Shown here one piece after another: positions 18,303-28,690 of a stretch of 64,000 nt of DNA. The notes under the pieces are model-generated. The model had not been told where the DNA came from. It did no database searches and saw only the letters and a list, made by a program, of their open reading frames with translations. Positions within the stretch are counted from its first letter, which is position 1. Each line of letters begins with the position of its first letter. A program made the translations under genes and the position numbers. Source of the DNA: Vibrio mangrovi (lineage in GTDB: Bacteria; Pseudomonadota; Gammaproteobacteria; Enterobacterales; Vibrionaceae); NCBI RefSeq assembly GCF_024346955.1, contig NZ_AP024883.1:3038001-3102000 (forward strand), in the 5' to 3' direction.

Positions 18303-20522
18303 CTATCCCAGTCTCTTCACTGATAAAACATCTTTTGTCTGCTCAATACGTTTACACACACGAGTGAGCTCTTCTACACTGCCTAATTCCAAATCAAAAT
18401 CCATATAAACAAGCTGACGTTTATAGTCGGTCCGGCTCTTCATACTGGTCACTTTGATCTTTTCATTTGCCAACAGCGTTGTGATATCTTTCAGTAAACC
18501 ACCACGCTCCATTGCTTCAACCCGAACGGTCAGAACATAAGAGCCCAGAAGCCCTCGTCCCCAAACGGTATCAATGATCCGCTCCGGCGCATGATGACTC
18601 AATTCTTCCAACTGCTCACAGTCACTCCGGTGGACCGAAATTCCCCGCCCCTGAGTAATGTAGCCTTTAATCTCATCTCCGGGAATCGGTCGACAACAAC
18701 GAGCCAGGTGCGTCATCAGATTATCGACTCCTTCAACAACAACGGCATCTTTACTCGGCGCCGGTGTAGCCGTTTTCTGCTCGCTTTCCTGTAGTTTTTC
18801 CAGAACAAGCTGATCTTCTTCTTCTGCTGTCGGTTTATTAACCAGAGCATTGATGTGATTAACGATCTGATTAATCCGCAAATCACCACTTCCAATCCCG
18901 ACATACAACTCATCCGGTGAATTGACATTAAACCGCTTCAGGGCATATTCGCTGGCATCTTTCAGCGTCGCTCCGATTTTTGCCAACTCTGTTTCCAGAA
19001 TTTCCCGGCCGGCTTCTAAATTTTTCTCCCGACTCTGCTTCCTGAACCAAGCATTAATCTTCGCCCGAGCCCGCCCGGAGTGCACAAATCCCAGCGCGGG
19101 ATTCAGCCAGTCCCGAGATGGATTCGGTTCTTTTGCTGTAATAATTTCAACCTGATCGCCCATGGTCAGCTTGTGGGTAAACGGTACAATCCGTCCGGCG
19201 ACTTTCGCCCCGATACAACGGTGCCCGACTTCGGAGTGAATATGGTAGGCGAAGTCCAGTGGTGTCGCTCCCATCGGCAAATCAACCACATCACCTTTAG
19301 GTGTAAAGGCATAAACCCGGTCATCAAAAACCTGACTACGCAGCTCATCCAGCATTTCTCCGGAATCTGACATCTCTTCCTGCCAGTCGAGCAGCTTACG
19401 CAACCAGGTGATTTTCTCATCATATCCCCGATGTCCGGCAGTACTCCCTTCTTTATATTTCCAGTGGGCTGCAACCCCCAGCTCCGATTCCTCGTGCATC
19501 TGACGGGTGCGGATCTGAATCTCTATCGTCTTTCCTTCCGGACCAAGAATTACCGTATGGATAGACTGATATCCGTTTGGCTTCGGGTTTGCGACATAAT
19601 CATCAAACTCACTGGGTAAATGTTTATACTTGGTATGGACAACCCCAAGTGCTGCATAACAATCCTGTAGTTTCTCCGCAATAATCCGCACAGCACGAAC
19701 ATCAAACAGTTCGTCAAATGCCAGACTCTTTTTCTGCATCTTACGCCAGATGCTGTATATATGTTTCGGCCGACCGCTGACTTCTGCCTGAATATTTGAC
19801 AGGTGCATCTCTTCACGCAGATCTTCGACGAAGTCCTGAATATATTTTTCACGAACAATCCGCCGCTCAGACAACTGCTTCGCGATCTGTTTGTAGGTAT
19901 CCGGCTGTTGATAGCGAAACGCATAATCTTCCATTTCCCATTTCAACTGACCAATACCCAGACGATTCGCCAGTGGCGCATAAATATTGGCACACTCTTT
20001 TGCAGCCTGACGACGGATCTCATCCGGCTGATCTTTGACTTCCCGCAGATTGCAAATTCGTTCCGCCAGCTTAATCACAACGCAACGAAAATCATCAACC
20101 ATCGCCAATAACATCCGCCGGACATTATCCACCTGAGTCGAGGCTTCACTCCCCTGTACAGTGACGTTCAGTTGCCCGATCGCAGCCATCTCTTCAACGC
20201 CATCGATCAGTTTAATGATCTCTTTGCCATAACGTTCCTGCAAAATTTCATAATCGAGCAATCCGCCGGAAACAACAGGAAACAATAAAGCAGCGACTAG
20301 CGTTTCCTGGTCCATCGACAAAGTCACCAGAATCTCGATCATTTCACGACCTCGCCATAACAACAGAGGCCCTGCAGGATGATCTTCCACTAAATCTTCA
20401 ATCTGCCGGTAAACTTGTCTCAGTCTGCCTGCAATTTTAGGGTCACGCACGATACCGGCAATCCACTTATCGAGCTCAAATTGCTCGTCCGGATTCAGAT
20501 GTGCGCTTCTTACCGCAACCAT
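18303..20522 (-). CDS. relA: GTP pyrophosphokinase RelA
   Basis: Ribosome-bound (p)ppGpp synthetase of the stringent response. The 739 residues show an inactive hydrolase domain: the HD pair of SpoT is replaced in ALLFPVVSGG, typical of RelA. The synthetase domain follows (GRPKHIYSIWRKM, RAVRIIAE, KPNGYQSIHTVI), then TGS (VYAFTPKGDVVDLPMGATPLDF split over about 400-420). A zinc-finger/conserved Cys region (HLARCCRPIPGD) and a C-terminal ACT domain complete it. Length is normal (E. coli 744). It lies downstream of rlmD on the same strand with a 92-base gap. Confidence 0.97.
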   Translation of the reverse strand: MVAVRSAHLNPDEQFELDKWIAGIVRDPKIAGRLRQVYRQIEDLVEDHPAGPLLLWRGREMIEILVTLSMDQETLVAALLFPVVSGGLLDYEILQERYGKEIIKLIDGVEEMAAIGQLNVTVQGSEASTQVDNVRRMLLAMVDDFRCVVIKLAERICNLREVKDQPDEIRRQAAKECANIYAPLANRLGIGQLKWEMEDYAFRYQQPDTYKQIAKQLSERRIVREKYIQDFVEDLREEMHLSNIQAEVSGRPKHIYSIWRKMQKKSLAFDELFDVRAVRIIAEKLQDCYAALGVVHTKYKHLPSEFDDYVANPKPNGYQSIHTVILGPEGKTIEIQIRTRQMHEESELGVAAHWKYKEGSTAGHRGYDEKITWLRKLLDWQEEMSDSGEMLDELRSQVFDDRVYAFTPKGDVVDLPMGATPLDFAYHIHSEVGHRCIGAKVAGRIVPFTHKLTMGDQVEIITAKEPNPSRDWLNPALGFVHSGRARAKINAWFRKQSREKNLEAGREILETELAKIGATLKDASEYALKRFNVNSPDELYVGIGSGDLRINQIVNHINALVNKPTAEEEDQLVLEKLQESEQKTATPAPSKDAVVVEGVDNLMTHLARCCRPIPGDEIKGYITQGRGISVHRSDCEQLEELSHHAPERIIDTVWGRGLLGSYVLTVRVEAMERGGLLKDITTLLANEKIKVTSMKSRTDYKRQLVYMDFDLELGSVEELTRVCKRIEQTKDVLSVKRLG

Positions 20523-20614
20523 TATTCTCTATTTCGTCCTAGTTTTATTTTTCGTTTATTTATGCCCGACTATTCAAATTTGACTCTATGGAACTCAAGG
20601 AGTTCATCGAACCG

Positions 20615-21934
20615 TCATTCTTTCACAAACAGAGCCATCGATTCCAGATGGCTGGTATGAGGAAACATATCAAGCATCCCCAGTTTTTCCAGCCGATATC
20701 CCTGTTGCAATAAACGCTGGCTATCTCTTGCCAGAGTTGCAGGGTCACATGACACATAAACAACCCGTCGGGCACCAAAATCAGCTAGCAAATCGACAAT
20801 TCCTTTGGCTCCGGCTCTGGCCGGATCCAACAATATCTTATCAAATTTTTCCTTTGCCCACTCGCTTTCAGTCAGAGCGACTTCAAGGTTTGCCTGATAA
20901 AAAGCACTATTCGAAATCTGATTTCGCACTGCATTCATCCGAGCCTGCTCCACCATTTCTTCAATGCCTTCGACGCCGACAAGCGACTTCACTTGTTGCG
21001 CCATCGGTAAACTAAAGTTACCCACACCACAAAATAAATCTAGCACACGATCTACATCACTGAGTTCGAGCCACGATAACGCCTGCTGAACCATTTTCTG
21101 GTTGATATGCTGGTTGACCTGTATGAAATGGTGGGGCTGGAAAGCAATTTCAATCCCGGTTTCGCGATAAACCGGCTCATGACCACACACAAGCAGAGGA
21201 TGCTCTGTATCGTCCATCACATACAGGGAAAGTGCCTGCTGCTGGGCGAAAGTCTGTAACTGCTTCTGATCCTGCTCTTTAAGCCGGCCTAAAATGCGCA
21301 ATAGCATAACAATGCCATTATCTGCAGCAATTAACTCCAGATGCCCCAGTTTTTCTGGTTGTGAAATGGCTCTGAACAACTCTCGTAACTGAGGAAGCAA
21401 GCAATTCAGGCTGGGATCTAAAACAGCACAATGCTCAATATCCACAATATGCTTACTCTGTTTTTGCCGGAAACCGAATGCCAATCGGTTTTTCTTCGCT
21501 TCCCATTTCAAACTGAAACGGGCCCGGCGACGGTAACCTAAATCAACATCAGAAACGAGTGGAGCCAGTGATACTGTCTGACCGGCAAACTTACTGACCA
21601 GCTGAGATAAAGATTCTTGCTTATAGCGCAGCTGCTCCCGATGATTGAGATGCTGTAAATTACAACCACCACAGAGATGATAATGAGGGCAAAACGGAGT
21701 CGTACGCTCAGAACTACTTTGCTGTATCTGAATCAGTTTCGCACGGGCATACTTACTCTTATTTTCTGTCAGTTGAATCAGAGCCTGCTCTTCCGGTAAA
21801 GCCCCTTCGATAAAAACCGGCTTTCCTTCCAGATAAGCGATCCCGTCGCCGTGATGATCCATTCGTACCACCTGAACCGACTGATGCTTCTTATTGACTG
21901 AGTGTTGCTTTTTAGGTTGGAAAAAACGAGCCAT
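20615..21934 (-). CDS. rlmD: 23S rRNA (uracil-1939) C5-methyltransferase
   Basis: SAM-dependent rRNA methyltransferase. The 439 residues have an N-terminal TRAM domain (about 15-75), an iron-sulfur cluster motif CPHYHLCGGCNLQH, the SAM motif DLFCGVGNFSLPMA and the catalytic VYVSCDPATLARD (Cys nucleophile). The C-terminal HLESMALF Glu motif is present. It starts ATG 21934 and is divergent from barA, an arrangement conserved with E. coli (barA-rlmD-relA). Confidence 0.97.
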   Translation of the reverse strand: MARFFQPKKQHSVNKKHQSVQVVRMDHHGDGIAYLEGKPVFIEGALPEEQALIQLTENKSKYARAKLIQIQQSSSERTTPFCPHYHLCGGCNLQHLNHREQLRYKQESLSQLVSKFAGQTVSLAPLVSDVDLGYRRRARFSLKWEAKKNRLAFGFRQKQSKHIVDIEHCAVLDPSLNCLLPQLRELFRAISQPEKLGHLELIAADNGIVMLLRILGRLKEQDQKQLQTFAQQQALSLYVMDDTEHPLLVCGHEPVYRETGIEIAFQPHHFIQVNQHINQKMVQQALSWLELSDVDRVLDLFCGVGNFSLPMAQQVKSLVGVEGIEEMVEQARMNAVRNQISNSAFYQANLEVALTESEWAKEKFDKILLDPARAGAKGIVDLLADFGARRVVYVSCDPATLARDSQRLLQQGYRLEKLGMLDMFPHTSHLESMALFVKE

Positions 21935-22299
21935 AGTAGTGTTTGTACCGCTTGTAAGGTTACCGGATGAATTATTCCCGCCAGCAATTCCTCAACTTTT
22001 GCCGATAAAAGGAATAAACGCAATGGCAGAGATATAAACAAATTTTTACTATTTTCCCATATCCCGATCATGATGTTTAGTAAATAATCCTCTCAGAAGA
22101 AAAGGAACGAAGAGAACTGCATTAAATTTCGTGAAATAATCACCATTCTTATCAAGAATAATTGTGAATTGACGATGACTTGATTAAGCTAGCAGTTCAG
22201 ATAAATCTTCTCCGTAACGGCAGAAAGTCTCAACCTAAAGCAGAAAAGATGCGTGGCCTTATGCATCGCTCTGATATTCATAATGATATTTAGATACTA
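21935..22299. other. Divergent promoter region rlmD/barA
   Basis: 365 AT-rich bases without an open frame of note. A small perfect inverted repeat ATTCTT-ATC-AAGAAT lies at 22145-22159. It should contain both promoters, but no confident -10/-35 pair was identified. Confidence 0.55.
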
Positions 22300-25017
22300 A
22301 TGACCACCAAATATGGCTTGCGCACCCGCGTCATCACACTGACTCTGGCTCCGACACTGATTATCGGCCTGCTGTTAAGTGCATTCTTTTCTTACAATCG
22401 TTATCACGATCTTGAATCTCAGGTCATTAACGCCGGCTCAAATATCATCGAACCTTTGGCGATAGCCAGTGAAGAAGGTTTGGAGAAACAGAGCAGAGAA
22501 TCCGTGAGGCGTATTATCAGTTACGCCCATAGGAAAAACTCTCAGTTTGTCCGAAGTATTGCCGTTTTCGATAAATTCCACGAACTCTTTGTAACCTCCA
22601 ACTTTCATCCTCATTTCGAATCTCTGACTTACCCGAAAAACAAGCCAATTCCTATTCTGGGCAGCTCGGAGATGAAGGATAACAATACGCTGATACTCCG
22701 AACTCCGATTCTGGCCGAGAGCCGGTTAATCGACGGTACAGCGAATGCGGAAACCTTACCTGTACTCGGCTACATTGTGATTGAGCTTGATCTGTCATCC
22801 CTGCGGCTCCAGCAATATCAGGAAATTTTTTCCGCGATTCTGGTTCTGGTTCTGGGCCTGGCTCTCTCCGGTGTTTTCGCATTCCGCTTACTGCATGATG
22901 TTACCCGCCCGATTACCCATATGAAGAACATGCTTGACCGGATCCGTCGGGGACATCTGGATGTTCGGATCGAAGGTGAAATGCATGGGGAACTGGATGA
23001 ACTGAAGAAAGGGATTAATGCGATGGCTGTCTCTTTATCAGAATACCATGTCGAAATGCAGCACAGTATTGATCAGGCGACTTCCGATCTACGGGAAACA
23101 CTTGAACAGCTTGAGATCCAAAACGTCGAACTGGATATAGCTAAGAAACGGGCTCAGGAAGCCGCCCGCGTGAAATCAGAATTTCTGGCCAATATGTCTC
23201 ATGAATTGAGAACACCACTCAATGGTGTAATTGGGTTTACCCGTCAGATACTCAAAACCCAGCTCACAAACAGCCAGAAAGATTATCTGCAAACCATTGA
23301 GAAATCCGCCAACAACCTCCTGAATATCATCAATGACATTCTGGATTTCTCCAAGCTGGAGGCCGGTAAACTGGCTCTGGAAAATGTCCCATTTGAGTTA
23401 CAGGAAAACCTGGAAGAAGTGGTGGATCTTCTGGCAACCAGTGCACATGAAAAAGGCCTGGAAATCAATCTGAAAGTGGATCCCAAGATCCCGGTGGGTC
23501 TGGTCGGAGATCCATTACGAATCCAGCAGGTCATCACCAACCTTGTCGGCAACTCAATTAAATTTACAGAACGGGGCAACATCGATATCAGTGTCGAGCT
23601 TCGTTCAGTTCGGGATGATGTAGTTGAACTACAGTTTATGGTCCGGGATACTGGCATCGGTATTTCCGAACGGCAACAGGCACAATTGTTCCAGGCATTC
23701 AGTCAGGCTGACGCCAGTATCTCCCGTCGTTATGGCGGAACCGGGCTGGGGCTGGTCATTACACAAAAACTGGTGAGTCAGATGGGCGGAGAAATCAGTC
23801 TGACCAGCCGTTTACACCGGGGTTCTACTTTCTGGTTTACAATTCGTCTGCATACTGCGGATATCGATATGGGCGAATGGTATACACCAAAACAGCTGAC
23901 CGGTAAGGAAGTAATGTTGATTGAGTCACATATGCAGTCCGCTTCTATTCTGCAACAAACACTGGCCCAGTCCGGATTGCGGGTTAATTATATGTCTGTT
24001 TTCCCCGACACTGAATATCATGCCGACTATGTCATTCTCAATTTCTCCCCGGCCCAGAAGATTATTGCCGAAGAAGCTGAAGCATTAGTTGAGAAAGCCG
24101 TGGCCTGTTCCGAAAATGTTCTGTGTCTGACTAAACCACTAGCCCGAAAAAAACTGTTACAAATGATGCTGGACGCCCGGCCGGAGTTTTCCCCTTTCCG
24201 GGAAGAAACTCTCCATCATACTGCTATTGAAAAAATGCCACTAACCGTTATGGCTGTTGATGACAACCCCGCCAACCTGAAATTAATTACCGCACTTTTA
24301 CAGGAAAGAGTCGATACGGTAATCAGTTGTACCAATGGACAGGAAGCTGTCGATATCGCCAGTCGCCAGAAGTTCGATATTATCTTTATGGATATTCAGA
24401 TGCCTCAGATGGATGGGGTTACAGCCTGTCAGGAAATTAAACGACTGCCAATCAATACGACCACACCGATTATTGCCGTGACAGCACACGCAATGGTCGG
24501 AGAACGGGATCGGTTACTCAATGAAGGAATGGATGATTACCTGACCAAACCGATTGAAGAACATGTTCTCCAACAAGTGCTGGTTCACTGGAATCCTCAA
24601 GCTCAGCTTCCCCTGACAGAAAACCTACCGCTACAAACACTACAATCGACTGGTGTACAGCAAAACACATCCCAACAAGCTGTTGTTGATTGGAATATGG
24701 CTCTGAAACAGGCGGCGAACAAAGAAGACTTAGCAAGAGACATGCTCAGGATGCTGGTTGAGTCCATCCCGGAAATTAATCAGATCATTGAGCATTCGCT
24801 CAATGGGGAGTCAGATCAGGAAACGTTACTCCATCACATTCATAAATTACACGGAAGCTGTTCTTATAGTGGTGTTCCCCGTTTAAGAAAAATATGCGCC
24901 ACACTGGAACAATCTCTGCGTTCGGGCACAAATATAGAAAGCCTTGAACCCGAACTGTTTGAATTACAAGATGAAATGGAGAAAGTAGCCAACGCAGCGA
25001 AAGATTTAATCGCCTGA
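22300..25017 (+). CDS. barA: Hybrid sensor histidine kinase BarA/VarS
   Basis: Membrane sensor that starts the Gac/Var pathway, phosphorylating the UvrY/VarA response regulator and so inducing CsrB-type RNAs. Of 905 residues, TM1 is about 11-31, the periplasmic sensor about 32-172 and TM2 about 173-196. HAMP ends near 250. The HisKA phospho-acceptor is His301 in SHELRTPLNG. The HATPase domain has DTGIGIS and GGTGLGL. A degenerate receiver-like stretch lies at about 540-640, then a true receiver with Asp698 in FMDIQMP, then an HPt domain with His851 in LHGSCSYSG. It starts at ATG 22300 without a clear ribosome site. Its last 12 bases overlap the 3' end of acpS. Confidence 0.96.
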   Translation: MTTKYGLRTRVITLTLAPTLIIGLLLSAFFSYNRYHDLESQVINAGSNIIEPLAIASEEGLEKQSRESVRRIISYAHRKNSQFVRSIAVFDKFHELFVTSNFHPHFESLTYPKNKPIPILGSSEMKDNNTLILRTPILAESRLIDGTANAETLPVLGYIVIELDLSSLRLQQYQEIFSAILVLVLGLALSGVFAFRLLHDVTRPITHMKNMLDRIRRGHLDVRIEGEMHGELDELKKGINAMAVSLSEYHVEMQHSIDQATSDLRETLEQLEIQNVELDIAKKRAQEAARVKSEFLANMSHELRTPLNGVIGFTRQILKTQLTNSQKDYLQTIEKSANNLLNIINDILDFSKLEAGKLALENVPFELQENLEEVVDLLATSAHEKGLEINLKVDPKIPVGLVGDPLRIQQVITNLVGNSIKFTERGNIDISVELRSVRDDVVELQFMVRDTGIGISERQQAQLFQAFSQADASISRRYGGTGLGLVITQKLVSQMGGEISLTSRLHRGSTFWFTIRLHTADIDMGEWYTPKQLTGKEVMLIESHMQSASILQQTLAQSGLRVNYMSVFPDTEYHADYVILNFSPAQKIIAEEAEALVEKAVACSENVLCLTKPLARKKLLQMMLDARPEFSPFREETLHHTAIEKMPLTVMAVDDNPANLKLITALLQERVDTVISCTNGQEAVDIASRQKFDIIFMDIQMPQMDGVTACQEIKRLPINTTTPIIAVTAHAMVGERDRLLNEGMDDYLTKPIEEHVLQQVLVHWNPQAQLPLTENLPLQTLQSTGVQQNTSQQAVVDWNMALKQAANKEDLARDMLRMLVESIPEINQIIEHSLNGESDQETLLHHIHKLHGSCSYSGVPRLRKICATLEQSLRSGTNIESLEPELFELQDEMEKVANAAKDLIA

Positions 25018-25395
25018 TTTTTCAATAATGACAGAAGCAACGGCATAACGCCGTTCATCAGAGATCGAAAGATGAATCGCATTAACGCCCATCGAATGGG
25101 CAAGCTTTTCGGCTTTTCCGCTCAGTTGCAGACGAGGTTTACCATGTTCGTCGTTTGACACAGTAAAATCATAGAGCGAAACCCCCTGCGCAATCCCTGT
25201 TCCCAGCGCTTTTGATGCGGCTTCCTTCACAGCAAACCGCTTAGCCAGAAACCGCTCCGGTTTTTTGCTCTGGGCATAAATGGCAAACTCGCTTTCAGTC
25301 AGAATCCGTTGTGCAAAGGAGTCTCCATTTCTGGAAATCGCCGCAGCAATCCGTTCAATTTCAACAATATCCGTACCAAAGCCAACAATCGCCAT
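25006..25395 (-). CDS. acpS: Holo-[acyl-carrier-protein] synthase
   Basis: Transfers the phosphopantetheine arm from CoA to the acyl carrier protein. The 129 residues have the family opening MAIVGFGTDIVEIERI (metal-binding Asp) and the RFLAKRFAVKEAASKALGTG block (Glu, Lys). Length is typical (E. coli 126). It is the last gene of the recO-pdxJ-acpS run, three bases after pdxJ. Its stop lies inside the end of barA on the opposite strand. Confidence 0.97.
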   Translation of the reverse strand: MAIVGFGTDIVEIERIAAAISRNGDSFAQRILTESEFAIYAQSKKPERFLAKRFAVKEAASKALGTGIAQGVSLYDFTVSNDEHGKPRLQLSGKAEKLAHSMGVNAIHLSISDERRYAVASVIIEKSGD

Positions 25396-25398
25396 AAA

Positions 25399-26130
25399 TT
25401 AACGTCTTGCCTCAATCATCGCAGACTTCATATCAGCAACAGCCTTAGCAAGCCCATCAAACACAGCCCGACCGATAATAGAATGGCCGATATTCAATTC
25501 ATGAATCTCCGGCATAGAGGCGATGGCCGCAACATTGTGATAGGTCAGCCCATGACCAGCATTGACCATTAAGCCGATATCACTGGCATAACTGGCGGCT
25601 GCGGCAATTTTCTTCAGTTCATCCTGCTGGGCTGTCATCGTTTCAGCATCGGCATAATGACCGGTATGCAGCTCAATATAAGGTGCGCCACACGCCTTCG
25701 AAGCATCAATTTGTTCTTTATCGGCATCAATAAAGAGTGACACCTTGATACCAGCTTCCGTTAACTTTTGCGTGGCCGCTTTAACTTTGTCTAACTGTCC
25801 CAGAACATCCAGTCCGCCTTCGGTTGTTAATTCCTCACGTTTTTCAGGAACCAGACAAACAAAATCCGGACGAACCTCTAAAGCAATCTCAACCATTTCG
25901 TCTGTAACAGCCATTTCCAGATTCATGCGGGTTTGCAGAGTATCCCGCAGAATTTTCACATCGCGATCCAGAATATGACGGCGATCTTCTCTCAAATGAA
26001 TTGTAATGCCATCTGCACCGGCACGTTCAGCGACTTCAGCTGCATGAACCGGATCCGGGTATTTAGTGCCACGTGCATTCCGTAGTGTTGCAATATGATC
26101 GATATTAACGCCTAAAAGAATTGCGCTCAT
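25399..26130 (-). CDS. pdxJ: Pyridoxine 5'-phosphate synthase
   Basis: Condenses deoxyxylulose phosphate with 3-amino-2-oxopropyl phosphate to make vitamin B6. The 243-residue TIM barrel starts with LLGVNIDHIATLRNARGT, then DPVHAAEVAERAGADGIT, HLREDRRHI and a late NAGHGLTYHN. Its ATG overlaps the recO stop by four bases (ATGA), showing translational coupling. Confidence 0.97.
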   Translation of the reverse strand: MSAILLGVNIDHIATLRNARGTKYPDPVHAAEVAERAGADGITIHLREDRRHILDRDVKILRDTLQTRMNLEMAVTDEMVEIALEVRPDFVCLVPEKREELTTEGGLDVLGQLDKVKAATQKLTEAGIKVSLFIDADKEQIDASKACGAPYIELHTGHYADAETMTAQQDELKKIAAAASYASDIGLMVNAGHGLTYHNVAAIASMPEIHELNIGHSIIGRAVFDGLAKAVADMKSAMIEARR

Positions 26131-26858
26131 GTTCCTTTACTCCGTGCTCTCGAAATACCAATTTGAGAAATAAACAGTTCCCGGCTTTTTAACGGTTTTG
26201 CTCCCAGATATGGTTTTAGTGCTATCCGGGTAAAACGTTTGGCAGCCTGTAACTGTGCTTGTGTTGTAAAACGCCGCTCACTAATAGCAATTAGCTCTTC
26301 CCCCAGAAAGGTCAGATTATCTTTCCTGACGGAAGCAATAAAGCCTTTCTGTTCCCGGTACCGGTAAGTCATATCCGGAACCACCGGTTCGCCACTGCCG
26401 GCACAATGCAGAAAGTCAACGCCATAGCCCAGACAAGACAGCAAAGACAGTTCAAAACGCCGTAAAGCTGGTTCCGGGTTCGATGACTGTGCCAGTTCGG
26501 TCAATACTTGCAGATAATCATAAAAAAGTCCCGGCAGGGGAACTTCTGAAGGGATGAGTCGTGCCAGTAGTTCATTGACATATAAAGCGGAATATAAATG
26601 AATGCCGGTTAAAGGTAAACCCAGACTAATAGCTTCAGCCTGACGCAGTGTCCGCATTGCCCCTTTTCCCGACCATTTCAGCAAAAGCGGTACAAATGGC
26701 TGTAATACACCTTTTAGTGGGGAACGGGCCCGTCTTGCCCCCTTCGACAAAAGGGTCATTCGCCCGAATTCTTCACTGAAAATGTCAATGATCAGGCTGC
26801 TCTCGCTATAAGAGCGCCGATGTAACACAAAGCAGCGCTGAAGTTGACTCTCTGACAT
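26127..26858 (-). CDS. recO: DNA repair protein RecO
   Basis: Works with RecF and RecR to load RecA on SSB-covered gaps. The 243 residues have an N-terminal OB fold (CFVLHRRSYSESSLIIDIFS, split over residues 8-28) and the GARRARSPLKGVLQPF block. A helical domain follows. The zinc cysteines of other phyla are absent, as usual in gamma-proteobacteria. I chose ATG 26858 (MSESQLQRCF) with AGGA upstream; the frame continues to 26915 but without family support. Confidence 0.95.
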   Translation of the reverse strand: MSESQLQRCFVLHRRSYSESSLIIDIFSEEFGRMTLLSKGARRARSPLKGVLQPFVPLLLKWSGKGAMRTLRQAEAISLGLPLTGIHLYSALYVNELLARLIPSEVPLPGLFYDYLQVLTELAQSSNPEPALRRFELSLLSCLGYGVDFLHCAGSGEPVVPDMTYRYREQKGFIASVRKDNLTFLGEELIAISERRFTTQAQLQAAKRFTRIALKPYLGAKPLKSRELFISQIGISRARSKGT

Positions 26859-26968
26859 GATTCCTATCTCTCTGAGGGAAGTCTTCCTCAGGGCTGATGA
26901 ACTTTTGTAATTCAACTTTGTTTAAACCAGCCTGAGCCGATGTCTCATCCCAAAGAGCTAGAAACGAA

Positions 26969-27934
26969 TTATAGATCGTCAATATATCCCAGACTTCTCA
27001 GGGCTCTCTCATCGTCGGCCCAACCTGACTTCACTTTAACCCAGGTTTCCAGATAAACCTTACGGCCAAACAACTCTTCCATATCAAGACGAGCTTCACG
27101 GCCAATCGTTTTGATTTTCTCGCCACCTTTGCCGATAATCATTTTTTTCTGGCCAAGACGCTCAACCAGAATCAAGCCATTGATATGGAAACCATCGGTT
27201 TCCGGGTTGTAATCAAAACGCTCAATTTCAACCGTTACCGAATAAGGAAGTTCCTCACCGGTAAAACGCATAATCTTTTCCCGCAGGATTTCCGACGCCA
27301 TAAAACGTTGCGAACGGTCGGTCACGTACTCACTGGGGAAATGGTGTACCGCTTTCGGTAAATGTTCCCGCACATGCTGGCGAATAGCATCAATATTCTT
27401 TCCGTGCTTGGCCGAAATAGGGATCACATCGACAAATTCCATCTTCTTGGAAAGTTCAAGCATATGAAGCATCACTTCATTGCGGTCTTTTACATTATCG
27501 ACTTTATTGACACAAAGAATCACAGGAAAACCAGCTTTATTCAGCTTGTTAAACACCATCTCATCATCTTTCGTCCAGTGTGTTCCTTCAACCAGAAAAA
27601 GAACCAGATTCACATCACTCAGTGAACTACTTGCAGCACGATTCATCAAGCGGTTAATCGCCCGTTTCTCTTCGATATGCAATCCGGGAGTATCAACATA
27701 AATCGCCTGATAATCACCATCAGTATCAACCCCCATGATCCGGTGCCGGGTCGTCTGAGGTTTACGCGATGTGATGGAGATTTTCTGTCCCAGCAACTGG
27801 TTCAGTAACGTTGATTTACCGACATTGGGACGGCCAACAATAGCCACAAACCCGCAATGCTGGTTCTCCGGTTGACTTTCTTCCTGAGATTCAGAAGCGA
27901 AGAAAGCATCAATATCAAATTCTTTATCAGCCAT
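26969..27934 (-). CDS. era: GTPase Era
   Basis: Essential 30S-assembly GTPase that binds the 3' end of 16S rRNA. The 321 residues have the P-loop GRPNVGKSTLLN, switch II DTPGLH, NKxD as NKVD and a C-terminal KH domain with the IIGKGGEKIK loop. The N-terminal extension (about 25 acidic residues) is longer than in E. coli Era (301) but seen in Vibrio. Its start overlaps the end of rnc by eight bases, so the pair is co-translated. Confidence 0.97.
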   Translation of the reverse strand: MADKEFDIDAFFASESQEESQPENQHCGFVAIVGRPNVGKSTLLNQLLGQKISITSRKPQTTRHRIMGVDTDGDYQAIYVDTPGLHIEEKRAINRLMNRAASSSLSDVNLVLFLVEGTHWTKDDEMVFNKLNKAGFPVILCVNKVDNVKDRNEVMLHMLELSKKMEFVDVIPISAKHGKNIDAIRQHVREHLPKAVHHFPSEYVTDRSQRFMASEILREKIMRFTGEELPYSVTVEIERFDYNPETDGFHINGLILVERLGQKKMIIGKGGEKIKTIGREARLDMEELFGRKVYLETWVKVKSGWADDERALRSLGYIDDL

Positions 27935-28604
27935 GGTTCAATTGCTCTAGTGCTAGCTCTGCAGCCGCTTGTTCTGCCTTGCGGCGGCTGGTGCCTTTTC
28001 CGATAACAGGCATTCCAATACCCGCGACTTCACATGACACAGTAAATTCCTGGTTGTGTGCCTCACCTTTAATATTAGTCACTGTATACACAGGAAGCGG
28101 CTTTCTTCTTCCCTGCAGATACTCTTGCAGCCGGGTTTTGGGATCTTTCTGGGACACGCCCGGCTGAATTGCATTCAAACGACTCTGATACCAGTCTAAG
28201 ATAATACGGCGGACTGACTCGATACCACTATCTAAATAAATCGCACCAATGATCGCTTCTACAGCATCAGCAAGAATTGAATCCCGGCGAAAACCGCCAC
28301 TTTTCAACTCTCCTGGACCTAATTTTAAGTAATCTCCCAACCCAAATTCCCGGGCCAACTCAGCCAGAGTATTTCCCCGGACAAGAGTCGCACGCATACG
28401 GCTCATGTCTCCCTCATTACTCTTTGGGAAACGATGGTATAAATCATCTGCAATGACAAAACTTAAAATTGAATCGCCCAGAAATTCAAGACGCTCATTA
28501 TGCTGTCCATTGGCACTCCGGTGTGTCAGTGCCAGTTCCAGCACAGCTGCATCGTTGAACTGGTAACCTAATTTTTTCTCTAGTTGATGTGTTGGAGAAT
28601 TCAT
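27927..28604 (-). CDS. rnc: Ribonuclease III
   Basis: Double-strand-specific RNase for rRNA precursors and regulatory duplexes. The 225 residues have the catalytic signature NERLEFLGDSIL, a later EAIIGAIYLDSG (catalytic Glu) and a C-terminal double-strand RNA-binding domain (about 155-224; KGTSRRKAEQAAA). Length matches E. coli (226). It is in the conserved lepA-lepB-rnc-era-recO order. Confidence 0.98.
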   Translation of the reverse strand: MNSPTHQLEKKLGYQFNDAAVLELALTHRSANGQHNERLEFLGDSILSFVIADDLYHRFPKSNEGDMSRMRATLVRGNTLAELAREFGLGDYLKLGPGELKSGGFRRDSILADAVEAIIGAIYLDSGIESVRRIILDWYQSRLNAIQPGVSQKDPKTRLQEYLQGRRKPLPVYTVTNIKGEAHNQEFTVSCEVAGIGMPVIGKGTSRRKAEQAAAELALEQLNHG

Positions 28605-28618
28605 GATTTCTCAATATT

Positions 28619-28646
28619 GAAAGGCTGATCTAATTGACCAGCCTGG
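28619..28646 (-). terminator. Hairpin between lepB and rnc
   Basis: Nine-base stem AGGCTGATC / GACCAGCCT (one G-U) around TAATT. On the minus strand it is followed by TTCAATATTG, a weak tail. It may partly separate rnc-era-recO from lepB, or serve as an RNase III autoregulation site in the rnc leader (inference). Confidence 0.5.
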
Positions 28647-28690
28647 TTAATATAACAAATTGACCTGATAAGAAGACTTATCGGTAAATA